DNA of 64,000 nt, taken from positions 4,588,001-4,652,000 of the forward strand of contig NZ_CP015118.1 of the NCBI RefSeq assembly GCF_002116905.1. Direction: 5' to 3'. Each line of letters begins with the position of its first letter. Position 1 is the stretch's first letter. The notes below the pieces were generated by a model, which worked only from the letters and a program-made list of their open reading frames with translations, was not told the origin of the DNA and did not search any database. Positions 1-8,050 of the stretch are shown here, one piece after another. Source of the DNA: Piscinibacter gummiphilus. Its GTDB lineage: Bacteria > Pseudomonadota > Gammaproteobacteria > Burkholderiales > Burkholderiaceae_C. The position numbers and the translations under genes are program-made.

Positions 1-48
1 TGCGCGGAGCCCCGCCGCCTGCGCCGGTGAAACCCGGCGGCACGCGAA

Positions 49-708
49 ATGCACTCGGCAAGAAGGCGAGCCCCCGTGCACGGAAAACCGTCTGACGGCA
101 TGCCGGTCGTCGAGCGCCCGTTCTTCAACGTCCAGGTGTTCGCGGCCCCGCTCGACGAACTGGTGGCGAGGCTGTGCGCCGTGCCGCTGCGCGGCAAGGT
201 CGCCCGCACCACACCGTTCGTCTTCCCGACTCAGCCCTACCACCAGGCGCCGGAGGATCCGCCGATGCTGCTGTGGACTCCATCGTGCGTGCCGGGCCTG
301 ACCGCATTCATGCCAAATGTGGGCTCCGGCTGCTATTTCATCGCTGCCTATGCGGCCGAACGCCTGCGCATCGCAACGCTGCAGCTCCGCAGCACCGTTT
401 CCGACGCCGAGTGGCCGATCAACGAACTGATCGCACACGAAGGCGGCGTCGAGCGGCGCATGGTCCGCGCGATGCGCGACAGCCCCCGCTGGGATTTCTG
501 CGCGGTCGGCGATCCGCTCGCGATCGAGACCCCCTCGATGTATTCGGCCCGCCGCATCCGTGACCGCTTCCACCGCGTCGCCCTGCTCGACGCGGCGGAG
601 CGTTGGGGTGCGCCACTGCGCGACCCGGCCTTCTGGCGCACCGACCGGACGGCGATGACCTTCAGCAGCGACGGGATCCTGCGGCACGAGCTGGCCCGCA
701 TCGAGTGA
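49..708 (+). CDS. hypothetical protein of unknown function
   Basis: A 219-residue soluble protein with no signal peptide or membrane segment, which I do not recognise. The frame shows the high third-position GC of its neighbours, so it is probably real. It contains a Gly/Cys-rich stretch (VGSGCYFIAAYAAERLR, about residues 91-107) and an acidic/aromatic centre with WPINEL and RWDFCAVGDP. An alternative ATG at 100 would drop the basic first 17 residues, and no ribosome binding site clearly decides between the two. It converges with the nucleotidyltransferase gene on the other strand. No function is assigned. Confidence 0.6.
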   Translation: MHSARRRAPVHGKPSDGMPVVERPFFNVQVFAAPLDELVARLCAVPLRGKVARTTPFVFPTQPYHQAPEDPPMLLWTPSCVPGLTAFMPNVGSGCYFIAAYAAERLRIATLQLRSTVSDAEWPINELIAHEGGVERRMVRAMRDSPRWDFCAVGDPLAIETPSMYSARRIRDRFHRVALLDAAERWGAPLRDPAFWRTDRTAMTFSSDGILRHELARIE

Positions 709-722
709 CCGCGTCGGCCGCT

Positions 723-1544
723 TCAGGCCGCCCAGGCTTCGTTCAGCAGTTCCCGGAAAAGCACCGACAGCCGCGGCTCCGGATCCTCGCGTTCGGCACG
801 TGACGGAACCAGGGTTTCGAGGCGAGCCAGCTCCTGCTCGATGAACCGCTGGATGGGCGCGATCTGGGGCGACAGCCCGAGCTCCGGGGTGCGGCGCTTC
901 AACACCAGCAGGTCATCGATGGCTTCCCGCAAGCCTTCGACATCCTGGATCGTTTCGAGCAGACGTTCGAACTCGATGGGCGCCGGCTGTTGCCGGCGCT
1001 CGAGCCAACGGACCGACAGCAACGGGCGAAGGACGTAGAAGTATTTCTTCAGGGGCACCTGCTCGGCTTGCAGGTACCCGCGGAAGTTCGTCTTGGCCAT
1101 GCTGCGGTAGTGGTAGATGCCGCGCTCGACCGAATAGACCTCGGGCAGCAATGCCCGGGCTCGGGCCGCGAAGCCACCGCGGCTCTCGTACACCAGGGGC
1201 GACTGCACCCACTCGACGAAACCCGGGTTCGACACCCGGAACAGGCGCAGCGCCTTGCGAAGGTCCCACCCGTTGATGTCCATGTCGTCGACGATGGGGT
1301 ACTCGATGACGTCGCGTTGTTCTTCCAGCCCCACGGACAGATACCACTCCGGGCGGTTCACGTAGATGAAGCGCGCGTCGAAGTCGCTGTTGGGCGACGG
1401 AAAGCCCCAGGCCCGGCTGCCCGACTCCACGGCGAGCAGGACCTTGACGTCATGCTCCGCCTCGGCCCCGCGAAGCCGCTGGCGGATCTCCTCGCGCACC
1501 GCGAGTGGAACGTTCGTATCGTCAGATGGGGAGTTCGGGGCCAT
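723..1544 (-). CDS. predicted nucleotidyltransferase (YcgL/RlaP-like, COG3541)
   Basis: The N-terminal third has the nucleotidyltransferase core: ESGSRAWGFPSPNSDFDARF, the family's Gly-Ser followed by Asp-x-Asp for metal binding. It continues with DDMDINGWDLRKALRLF, typical of COG3541 (the RNA repair-associated RlaP group). Such proteins are thought to transfer a nucleotide to RNA or another substrate; the real substrate is unknown. I chose the ATG at 1544, giving 273 residues. An in-frame ATG at 1598 would add 18 residues that look unlike the family. No RNA-ligase partner is nearby, so it seems to act alone. Confidence 0.8.
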   Translation of the reverse strand: MAPNSPSDDTNVPLAVREEIRQRLRGAEAEHDVKVLLAVESGSRAWGFPSPNSDFDARFIYVNRPEWYLSVGLEEQRDVIEYPIVDDMDINGWDLRKALRLFRVSNPGFVEWVQSPLVYESRGGFAARARALLPEVYSVERGIYHYRSMAKTNFRGYLQAEQVPLKKYFYVLRPLLSVRWLERRQQPAPIEFERLLETIQDVEGLREAIDDLLVLKRRTPELGLSPQIAPIQRFIEQELARLETLVPSRAEREDPEPRLSVLFRELLNEAWAA

Positions 1545-1633
1545 GCCGCTGATTCTGCCTTCGATGTCCACAACGCCCACGTCGCGCGGCGCCACCATCG
1601 GAAGGGGCGGGTCGCCGGGTGTGGCGTACGTCG

Positions 1634-2266
1634 TCAGTCCCGAGGCATCGGCTCCCGGAAGGCCGAGTGGAGGATCAGGCCTCCCTTGAGCAGCAGCGGC
1701 TCGACCCGCACGAAGCCGGCATCGGACAGCGCGGCCCGCTGCTCCTCGATGCGCATGTAGAGCTGGTCGTTCGACTGCCCGCCGTCACCTGCGAAGTGGT
1801 CGCAGACGAGGTAGCGGCCCTGGGGCGACAGCAACGCACGCACCTGCTCGTGCAGGCCGCGGGCATGGCGCTTGTGGCGAAGCTCGTGCACGGCCTGGTG
1901 CGTGACCACGTGATCGAACGTGCCGAGGCCGTGGCCCAGTCCCGGTTCCTTGAAGCTGCGCTCGACGAAGGTCACGCGGCCGGCCAGCGCACCGAGGCGC
2001 TCCGCGGCCAGTTCGTGCATCGCCGGCGAGTTGTCGAGCGCCACGTAGTCGAGGTCCGGCAGCGCCTGCAGGAGATGCCGGGCGAGGAATCCGGGACCGG
2101 AGCCCAGCTCCAGCACGCGCCGGGCGCCGCCTTGTGCCAGCGCCTCCGCGAACGCGGCGAAGAAGTCGGTGCGCCAGGGGCGAACGGCCAGTGCCTGGTC
2201 GGCCCACTCGCGGGCGTCGGCCATCTGGCGGAGGTCGATGGGGCTGGGGACGTCGGGTGGGATCAT
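1634..2266 (-). CDS. class I SAM-dependent methyltransferase
   Basis: A 210-residue single-domain methyltransferase with a Rossmann fold. Motif I is VLELGSGPGFLARHLL (about residues 51-66), the acidic SAM-ribose contact follows in DYVALDNSP, and motif IV lies near FDHVVTHQAVHEL. The C-terminal LKGGLILHSAFREP is a terminal strand seen in small-molecule methyltransferases. The substrate cannot be read from the sequence. It is the last gene before the lipase operon on the same strand, 33 bases away, and may be read through from it. Confidence 0.85.
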   Translation of the reverse strand: MIPPDVPSPIDLRQMADAREWADQALAVRPWRTDFFAAFAEALAQGGARRVLELGSGPGFLARHLLQALPDLDYVALDNSPAMHELAAERLGALAGRVTFVERSFKEPGLGHGLGTFDHVVTHQAVHELRHKRHARGLHEQVRALLSPQGRYLVCDHFAGDGGQSNDQLYMRIEEQRAALSDAGFVRVEPLLLKGGLILHSAFREPMPRD

Positions 2267-2299
2267 GGTGCTCTGCTTCGGTCTTGTCTCGTCGTGCCG

Positions 2300-3085
2300 C
2301 TACATCGGCCCGCCACAGAACCCCACCGACGCCGGCCGTTCCGTGTTGCCCGGCGCCACCTGGAACGTGGTGCGCTCCGTGGTCTCGCGCGACTTCGGCT
2401 TGAACGCCGGCCATTCGGTCTCGCGCCACTGGAAGGTCCAGCGGCCTTCGCCGTCGGGGTAGCGGATGGTCAGGGCGCCAGAGTTCTCGTCGTGGCAATG
2501 GCCGCGCGCGTAGTCGCGTTCGCTGAAACACGCGCGGACCATCTTGCTGCACGAGAACGGCACGGCGCCGTAGGCCACCGTGCGTGCGGTATCGAGCATG
2601 ACGAAGTCGGCGGTGCGGAACGACGCGCCGCCGCCGGAGTACATCTCGCGGACCTCGCTCACCAGGGCGATCGCGAAACCGCGGTCGCCCACGGGGTACA
2701 GCGCCGGATGGATCTCGAGCGGCGGGGGCTTGCCGCCATCGGCGCGCGGCTCTTGCGTGTGAGGCTGCTCCGAGAAGTCCCACACGGTGGCTCGGTTGCC
2801 TCGCAGCGGGTCGGCCGCGTCGAGCACCACCAGCATCGGGCGCGAGGCGTCGATCAGCCACATCGGTCCGTCTCCCTGCCCTCGCGCCACGTAGGCCTTC
2901 GTCTCCACCGGCTCGCACGGCGTGGACAACGCCGCGCACAGCGAGGCCAGCTGCGCCGCGGTCACGCGGGTGGGCGGCGCCGGCTGCAGCACCACGGCCT
3001 CGCGCGGCGCGGCGACGGCGCCGAAGGCCATGGCCCACAGGGCCGTGGCCACGAGTGTCCGATGCAGTGCCGACACCACGATCAC
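2300..3085 (-). CDS. secreted hypothetical protein, last gene of the lipase operon
   Basis: The most likely start is a GTG at 3085 that overlaps the upstream stop codon in a GTGA arrangement, giving 261 residues. It opens with a signal peptide (VVSALHRTLVATALWAMAFG, cleaved near AVAA-PREA). The mature part has several Cys residues (LCAALSTPCEP, FSCSKMVRACFSE, HCHDE) and no recognised domain, which suggests a periplasmic protein with disulfides. Translational coupling to the preceding gene links it to the lipase. A periplasmic partner or inhibitor of the lipase is one possibility, inferred from position only. Confidence 0.7.
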   Translation of the reverse strand: MIVVSALHRTLVATALWAMAFGAVAAPREAVVLQPAPPTRVTAAQLASLCAALSTPCEPVETKAYVARGQGDGPMWLIDASRPMLVVLDAADPLRGNRATVWDFSEQPHTQEPRADGGKPPPLEIHPALYPVGDRGFAIALVSEVREMYSGGGASFRTADFVMLDTARTVAYGAVPFSCSKMVRACFSERDYARGHCHDENSGALTIRYPDGEGRWTFQWRETEWPAFKPKSRETTERTTFQVAPGNTERPASVGFCGGPM

Positions 3086-3654
3086 ACCGAGTCCAGCTCG
3101 CGCACCATCGCCACGACGGTCGACACCCCGTCGTGCTGCTGCTCGTAGGCTTCGAGCCACGGCAGGAATTCGGCTGCCGACAGCGCCCGGTTCAGTGGCG
3201 CCAGGTCCGGCGGCAGGTCGAGCAGCACTGCGTCGAGTTCCGGGCCCGCCATCTCGTGGCACACGCCGATGCGCGGCTGCAGCAGTTCGCGCGCGGCATG
3301 CAGGTGCACGAGGTACGGTTCGAGTTCGGGCGGGCCGTCGCCGTCCAGCGTGGCCCCGGCCTGCTCCAGCGCTTCGCCGAACGTGGGGCCGACGTCGGCC
3401 GTGACCGCCTCGCCCGTGTCGAGGCCCGTGCCGGCCGCGGCATCGAAGCCCGGCACGCCTTCGAACGCGGACCAGTCGAACTCGGCCTCGGTGACGTTCA
3501 TCGCCTGCTCGGCCGCCGCGGCATTGGCGGCGAACTGCTCCGGCGTGAGGTCGGGGACCGGCGACGCGAGCGCGGCGGCCATGCCCCGCAGGAACGAGAG
3601 GTCGGCGATGGCGTGGGCGTGCAGGTACAGGAACTCGAACGAGGCACGGTCCAT
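3082..3654 (-). CDS. hypothetical acidic helical protein in the lipase operon
   Basis: A 190-residue acidic, Ala/Leu-rich, probably helical protein without signal peptide or membrane segment. The ATG at 3654 lies two bases after the lipase stop codon, and the gene ends in a GTGA overlap with the next gene, so it is tightly embedded in the operon. I do not recognise the family. Its acidity, small size and place directly after a lipase resemble a cognate cytoplasmic partner such as an immunity protein or chaperone, but this is inference from context. Confidence 0.7.
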   Translation of the reverse strand: MDRASFEFLYLHAHAIADLSFLRGMAAALASPVPDLTPEQFAANAAAAEQAMNVTEAEFDWSAFEGVPGFDAAAGTGLDTGEAVTADVGPTFGEALEQAGATLDGDGPPELEPYLVHLHAARELLQPRIGVCHEMAGPELDAVLLDLPPDLAPLNRALSAAEFLPWLEAYEQQHDGVSTVVAMVRELDSV

Positions 3655-3656
3655 GG

Positions 3657-4964
3657 TCAGATCACCGATCCGGCGAGGGCGGCCGCACCGCCGATCATCA
3701 GCGGCAGCGGCATGCCACGCCCGGCGACGTTGACGAGTGCCTGCGTGGCAATGGGCGTGAGCACGCTCATCATCGCGCTCAGGATGCCGCGGATCACCTT
3801 CGCGGTGATCTGCGCTGCGCCAGTGATGATGATGCGGGCCCATCCGGCCGCGTGGCGGATCCACTGCATGAACTCGGCGCTCTGCTCGGCGAGGCGGGTC
3901 AGGTCGCGGGCCAGCGACACGCAGAAGAGGTCGATGGCAGTGAGGCCCGAGATGGCGGCGAAACCGGCCTGCTTCAGCAGGTGGCTGAACGCCTTCATCA
4001 GGTAGCTGAGGCCCTGCGCCGCACGCTGCGTCATCCAGCCCGGGTTGTCGGAGCTGCGCAGCAGCCAGCGGGCGAGCACCGCGTTGTCGTGGTCCACGGC
4101 CATCGCACGCAGGCGCACGGTGTCCCACGAGATGTCGGGACTGCCGATGCTGGCGACGTACTCGAGCATGTCGTGGTTCGCGACACTCAGCAGCTTGCCG
4201 GTGGGCGACACCAGCGTCATGTTGTTCTCGTCCGCCGGGTCGCCGTTGACGTGGCCGTACGGGTACGGGCCCACCATGGTCACCGGGTCGAGGTCGTGGG
4301 CGACGCGGAAGATGTTGCGCTTGCCGATCGACGCCTCGATGGCGTGCTGCGCGCCCATCGCGCCCACGCGCGGCGAACCGAACGTGTAGAGCTTGACGTC
4401 CTTGCCGCGCCCCGAGAAGTGCGCCGCCACGAGCGTGGCCACCGCACCGCCCAGGCTGTGCCCGACGCAGTGCACGACGTCGGCGTCCATGATCCGGTTG
4501 ATGTCGCGGGCGAGGCCGATCTTCACGCTGTCGAAGGTGTTGCGGAAACCCTGGTGCACGGGACCGAAGCCCGGCAGCCCCACCATCGACGCGCGCAGGT
4601 CGGTGAAGATGTCGGCCTTCGAGTGTTCGGCGCGCGTGCCGCGCGTGGCGATCACGACCTGGCGGCGGCCGGCGCGGTTGAAGCTCAGCACGTAGCCGAA
4701 GCCGGTGGACACCCCCGCGGTGGAGCCGGCGAACACGCGGTCGAGCCGTGCGCCCGCGAGCGGCGTGGACGCCAGCGACGTGTTGGCGTGCTGCTTCGTC
4801 AGGACTCCGGCGCCGAGGCCGTCGCCCGTCACCATCTTCTTCACGTTGGCGCGGGTTTCCATGCCGATCTGGGGCACGCCCGTGATCCAGTCCTGCAGCG
4901 TGAAGTACGCGTTGTGGGCGATGAAGGTGGCCTCTTGCGGCGAGAGGAATTCGTGGTTCGACAT
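3657..4964 (-). CDS. class 3 lipase family protein (PF01764-like)
   Basis: A 435-residue alpha/beta hydrolase of the fungal-lipase type. The nucleophile elbow is VHCVGHSLGGAVATL (Ser near residue 170), followed by LYTFGSPRVG and a downstream acid/His region (VAHDLDPVT, then YGHVNGD or NHDMLEY). No N-terminal signal peptide is seen. The last ~100 residues are hydrophobic and Gly/Ala-rich (ARIIITGAAQIT, IGGAAALAGSVI) and could insert in a membrane. It would cleave acyl esters of lipids. The ATG at 4964 precedes MSNHEFLSP, and a lipoprotein gene lies upstream on the same strand. The architecture resembles some secreted phospholipase effectors, though no secretion genes are nearby. Confidence 0.85.
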   Translation of the reverse strand: MSNHEFLSPQEATFIAHNAYFTLQDWITGVPQIGMETRANVKKMVTGDGLGAGVLTKQHANTSLASTPLAGARLDRVFAGSTAGVSTGFGYVLSFNRAGRRQVVIATRGTRAEHSKADIFTDLRASMVGLPGFGPVHQGFRNTFDSVKIGLARDINRIMDADVVHCVGHSLGGAVATLVAAHFSGRGKDVKLYTFGSPRVGAMGAQHAIEASIGKRNIFRVAHDLDPVTMVGPYPYGHVNGDPADENNMTLVSPTGKLLSVANHDMLEYVASIGSPDISWDTVRLRAMAVDHDNAVLARWLLRSSDNPGWMTQRAAQGLSYLMKAFSHLLKQAGFAAISGLTAIDLFCVSLARDLTRLAEQSAEFMQWIRHAAGWARIIITGAAQITAKVIRGILSAMMSVLTPIATQALVNVAGRGMPLPLMIGGAAALAGSVI

Positions 4965-5007
4965 GGTGTGATGACGCCGCGGTGACCCGCGGTCTCCCTG
5001 GGGTGGA

Positions 5008-5964
5008 TCAAAGAACGGAGGTGAGATCGAGCGACCAGACGTTCGACCGCGGCGGGTTCGCGCGGTCGTCGGTGGTCTCGAGCCACAGGCGGCTGCCCAC
5101 CACGCCCCAGCGCCGCACGTTGCCATCGTCGAGGCCGACGGTGGCGATCTCGAGGCCGTCCGGATGGCGCGGCGAGAAGAGCACCAGGTGGTCGAAGTGG
5201 TTCACGTAGCGCTGCGGGCCGACGCGTTCCTTGTCGGACCCGTAGCGCACGAGCACGGTGTCGGGGCGCACCTGCAGGCTCGCGAGGTACTGCAGCGGCA
5301 GGCCGCGCGCCCAGTCGGGCGTGACGTCGGCGAAACGGCGCACGCGGTCGGCCGCGATGTCGTAGACGAACAGCGCGTCGACGGGACGCGGGTCGTGGTA
5401 CTTGAGGTGGAACAGGATGCGGTTGGCGGGCAGCGCCAGCACGCCTTCCGACGACCACATGATCCACTTCGACTGCGCGGGGTCGATGGTGCCGGTGCGG
5501 GCCTTGCCGAAGCGGGCGGGCGTTCCCGGCTGGATCTCCCAGAAGCCGGTGGACTGCTTGGCGCCGTAGGTGTTGACGAGGGCGACGGCGGGCTGGCCCG
5601 CGCCGGCGTCGACGATGAAGGCCTCGGCCGGCGGCTGCGGCTTGCGCTCGGTGGCGAGCACGCCCGCCGGCGGCGGCGCATCGGCGCTGACGTTGCGCAG
5701 CGTGGGGTAGGACGGTGCGGGCGGCGTGGACACGGCCGGGTACGCCGTCTCGCGCTTGAGCGCGCCGCCCAGCTCGGGCCGAACCGTGGTGGTGTACTTG
5801 CTCTTGAAGAGACCGAAGATCATGCTGGACTTCCCGCCGTCGTTGGACACCGCGGGACCGCAGCCGCCGAGGATGCCGGCGAGCGCGGCCACGCCGGCCC
5901 ATTCGACCACACGGCGCGTGGCGGAACGGCGGGGAGCGTGGGAAGGGACTCGGCGAAGCGGCAT
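5008..5964 (-). CDS. lipoprotein of unknown function, first gene of the lipase operon
   Basis: A 318-residue protein with a lipoprotein signal: basic start, hydrophobic VVEWAGVAALAGILGGCG, and a lipobox Cys at residue 35. The start at 5964 gives the natural signal. The mature part is rich in beta-type sequence (FVYDIAADRVRRFADV, LEIATVGLDDGNVRRWGVV) suggestive of a beta-propeller or WD-like sensor, but no named domain is recognised. It is followed after 43 bases by the lipase gene. It probably acts on the periplasmic face of a membrane. Confidence 0.75.
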   Translation of the reverse strand: MPLRRVPSHAPRRSATRRVVEWAGVAALAGILGGCGPAVSNDGGKSSMIFGLFKSKYTTTVRPELGGALKRETAYPAVSTPPAPSYPTLRNVSADAPPPAGVLATERKPQPPAEAFIVDAGAGQPAVALVNTYGAKQSTGFWEIQPGTPARFGKARTGTIDPAQSKWIMWSSEGVLALPANRILFHLKYHDPRPVDALFVYDIAADRVRRFADVTPDWARGLPLQYLASLQVRPDTVLVRYGSDKERVGPQRYVNHFDHLVLFSPRHPDGLEIATVGLDDGNVRRWGVVGSRLWLETTDDRANPPRSNVWSLDLTSVL

Positions 5965-6035
5965 CGGGCTGGGGTCATGGGTCGCGATGAGCCCGCATTG
6001 TGATGTCGCCCGCTGGATGCGCACCCCGCCCATCA

Positions 6036-6051
6036 GGGGGGAATGCCCCCC
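6036..6051. promoter_or_regulatory. perfect G6-N4-C6 inverted repeat in divergent promoter region
   Basis: GGGGGG-AATG-CCCCCC lies between the divergently transcribed lipoprotein gene (start 5964) and GFA gene (start 6146). Its place suggests an operator rather than a terminator, since neither gene ends here. No protein is known to bind it; this is a sequence observation. Confidence 0.35.
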
Positions 6052-6145
6052 CGATGCGACCAAAGTCATGCGCTGCTGTTTCATGTCGATACGAATGCCC
6101 TGCTCGACCGGAGCACGATGGCCCCTCCGTTCCCAGGACCTCGCC

Positions 6146-6577
6146 ATGACCGACACCCGCGAACACCCCGCCGTCCTGCGTGGCAGCTGCCTGTGCGGCG
6201 GCGTGGCCTTCGACATCCGGGGGCCGCTGACCGGCGCGCTGTACTGCCACTGCCGCATGTGCCGCAAGTCCCACGGCACCGCGTTCCGTGCCCGGGCCGG
6301 CGTGGCCGCCGCGGACTTCCGGTGGGCGCGCGGCGACGACCTCGTCACGTGGTTCGAGTCGTCGCCCGGCAACCACCGCGGCTTCTGCCGCGTGTGCGGC
6401 GCCAACCTGATCAGCCGCTTCGACAAGCACCCCGATGTATACGGCCTGGCCCTCGGCGTGCTCGACGACGATCCGAACGTGCGGCCGGGTTGCCACGTGT
6501 TCGTCGCCGACAAGGCGCCGTGGTTCGAGATCACCGACACGTTGCCGCGCTTCGAGGGGTTTCCGCCGACAGGTTGA
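6146..6577 (+). CDS. GFA family zinc protein (PF04828)
   Basis: A 143-residue protein of the glutathione-dependent formaldehyde-activating (GFA)/CENP-V fold. All zinc ligand groups are visible: GSCLCGGVAF near the start, YCHCRMCRKSHG around residue 35, and FCRVCGANLI around residue 80. Most members are not true formaldehyde enzymes, and their substrate, often a glutathione adduct, is usually unknown. The ATG at 6146 opens MTDTREHP and gives the family's normal length. It is divergent from the lipase operon. Confidence 0.9.
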   Translation: MTDTREHPAVLRGSCLCGGVAFDIRGPLTGALYCHCRMCRKSHGTAFRARAGVAAADFRWARGDDLVTWFESSPGNHRGFCRVCGANLISRFDKHPDVYGLALGVLDDDPNVRPGCHVFVADKAPWFEITDTLPRFEGFPPTG

Positions 6578-6680
6578 GCTGGGACCGCGAGGGGGAGAAG
6601 GACGCGACTGAAGCGCTCGGCGCATGTGCTCAGGGACGGCTCTGATCTCTGATGGGCTGCTTCAGGCTGAAAGCGGAAGT

Positions 6681-7124
6681 TCAGGCTTCTCGCGCAAGAA
6701 TCTCGAGGCGGCCCAACGTCTTCGCCAGCCCCTCATCAGTATCGTCGTACGGATAGTCGAAGTAGTCGATCTGCAACCACCTCGACGCTTGCCCCGGATG
6801 CACGTATTTCTCGAAATCGTCTACGAGTATGACCTCGCTCGGATCAGCGGAAGGAACAAAGTTCAAGTCCTTGGTCTCCCCATGCCATGCGACGTACTCG
6901 ACGTCACCAAACCATGCAGGTGCGGCGCCTTCCGCCACCAGCAGCGCGGCGATGTCCCTGAAGAGAGGTTCCTTGACTGTGGTGAACATGACCACCCGCG
7001 GGAACAACTCCTGGCATCGACTAAGGAAGTCGAAGAGTCCGGGCCTTGGGATTTGGCTCATCGCGTTTGAGATGAGGGTTCCCTCAAGGTCGAGGGCGAG
7101 AACCTTCGGTCGTTGGATTTTCAT
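6681..7124 (-). CDS. HAD-like hydrolase (NIF/FCP-type phosphatase fold)
   Basis: A 147-residue minimal HAD protein. Motif I is VLALDLEGTLISN, where the usual second Asp of DxDGT is Glu; motif II is RVVMFTTVKEP; motif III/IV are the Lys in ETKDLNFV and EVILVDDFEKY. The lack of a cap domain resembles NLI-interacting-factor or polynucleotide-phosphatase types that act on large substrates. The ATG at 7124 (MKIQRPKV) fits the fold, while an earlier ATG at 7205 would add unrelated residues. Base composition is less GC-rich than the flanks, hinting at transfer. The substrate is unknown. Confidence 0.75.
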   Translation of the reverse strand: MKIQRPKVLALDLEGTLISNAMSQIPRPGLFDFLSRCQELFPRVVMFTTVKEPLFRDIAALLVAEGAAPAWFGDVEYVAWHGETKDLNFVPSADPSEVILVDDFEKYVHPGQASRWLQIDYFDYPYDDTDEGLAKTLGRLEILAREA

Positions 7125-7211
7125 AAGGTGATCCAGGTTGCAGGACTGCTCTCTGCGCGCGGAAAACCCTTCGTGGGTTGACCGCATCAGGCTGACAGTG
7201 GACAAGCGTCG

Positions 7212-7478
7212 CTAGACTCCGCTGGTCCACCGTTTCGCAGCGGCCCGTGCCCGGTGCCGGACTCGTTGAGAGAACTGCTTCGAGGAAATCGAATGCAATT
7301 CGGCCGCAGCATCGACATCAACCGGGGCACCCTGCTCCACCCATCGCAGCGCAAGCTCGACCCAGTATTCCGTTGGCCACCGCAGCCCGGCGAGAAGCAC
7401 TGCCCTCGCATCGAACGGCCCCGCCGAGAATTCAGCGAACGGCCGCTCAAGGGGAAGGACGATGCTGGGTGGGTACAT
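7212..7478 (-). CDS. small hypothetical protein
   Basis: An 88-residue protein beginning MYPPSIVLPLERPF and rich in Trp/Arg, with no signal peptide or membrane segment. The C-terminal half is basic (SQRVRHRARAAAKRW) and could bind nucleic acid. A start at 7526 (MGGCAAEA) would add 16 residues; neither start has a good ribosome binding site. I do not recognise a family. It lies between the HAD gene and the thermonuclease gene on the same strand. Confidence 0.45.
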   Translation of the reverse strand: MYPPSIVLPLERPFAEFSAGPFDARAVLLAGLRWPTEYWVELALRWVEQGAPVDVDAAAELHSISSKQFSQRVRHRARAAAKRWTSGV

Positions 7479-7543
7479 GGGCGAATCGTAGCGCGGGACA
7501 TCTGCTTCCGCTGCACAGCCGCCCATCGCATCCAAGTTGGCAC

Positions 7544-8050
7544 TCAACGCGAAGTCGCCGGCCGGCTGCGACCCGATGGACGCGGACAGGCACCATGTTC
7601 TTTCCGGAACACCTTCGGTTCGATCGCCGGCCGGGCGAACAGGCCGCGACGGCGCGAACGCGCGAGGCGCTCCGCGTCCGCATACGGGCCCGGCGCGTTG
7701 CGGTACCCCGGGCTCCAGGCATGTCCCTGCTTCACGAGCCACTCGCCGATGTCCTCGCCGCCCAGCGTGACGGTGCCGACGAGGCGGCCGTAGCCGTCGA
7801 CGGCATGCGTCTCGACATGCACCTGCCTGCGCAACAGACGCGAACTCAAGGCCTCGGTGGCCTCCTCGTCACCATCCTGGCAGCGCTCGGGCGCATCGAC
7901 GCCGTGCAGCCGCACGGACACCGGCTTGCGGCCGTCCTCGCGCACCCACACGGTGTCGCCGTCGGTCACGTGGGTCACCACCCCCGTCATCGCATGGGCG
8001 CTGGTCGCGATCACCAGCACCAGCCCCGCGAACAGCCTTCTCATCGTCAT
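7544..8050 (-). CDS. secreted thermonuclease (staphylococcal nuclease-like)
   Basis: A 168-residue SNase-fold nuclease with a clear signal peptide (MTMRRLFAGLVLVIATSAHA). Conserved features are VTDGDTVWV (calcium-site Asp), VRLHGVDAPERCQ (first catalytic Arg) and the YGRLVG Arg. It would hydrolyse DNA or RNA outside the inner membrane. The ATG at 8050 overlaps the antiporter stop codon in an ATGA junction, so the two genes are translationally coupled. The pairing with an ion transporter has no obvious functional meaning. Confidence 0.9.
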   Translation of the reverse strand: MTMRRLFAGLVLVIATSAHAMTGVVTHVTDGDTVWVREDGRKPVSVRLHGVDAPERCQDGDEEATEALSSRLLRRQVHVETHAVDGYGRLVGTVTLGGEDIGEWLVKQGHAWSPGYRNAPGPYADAERLARSRRRGLFARPAIEPKVFRKEHGACPRPSGRSRPATSR

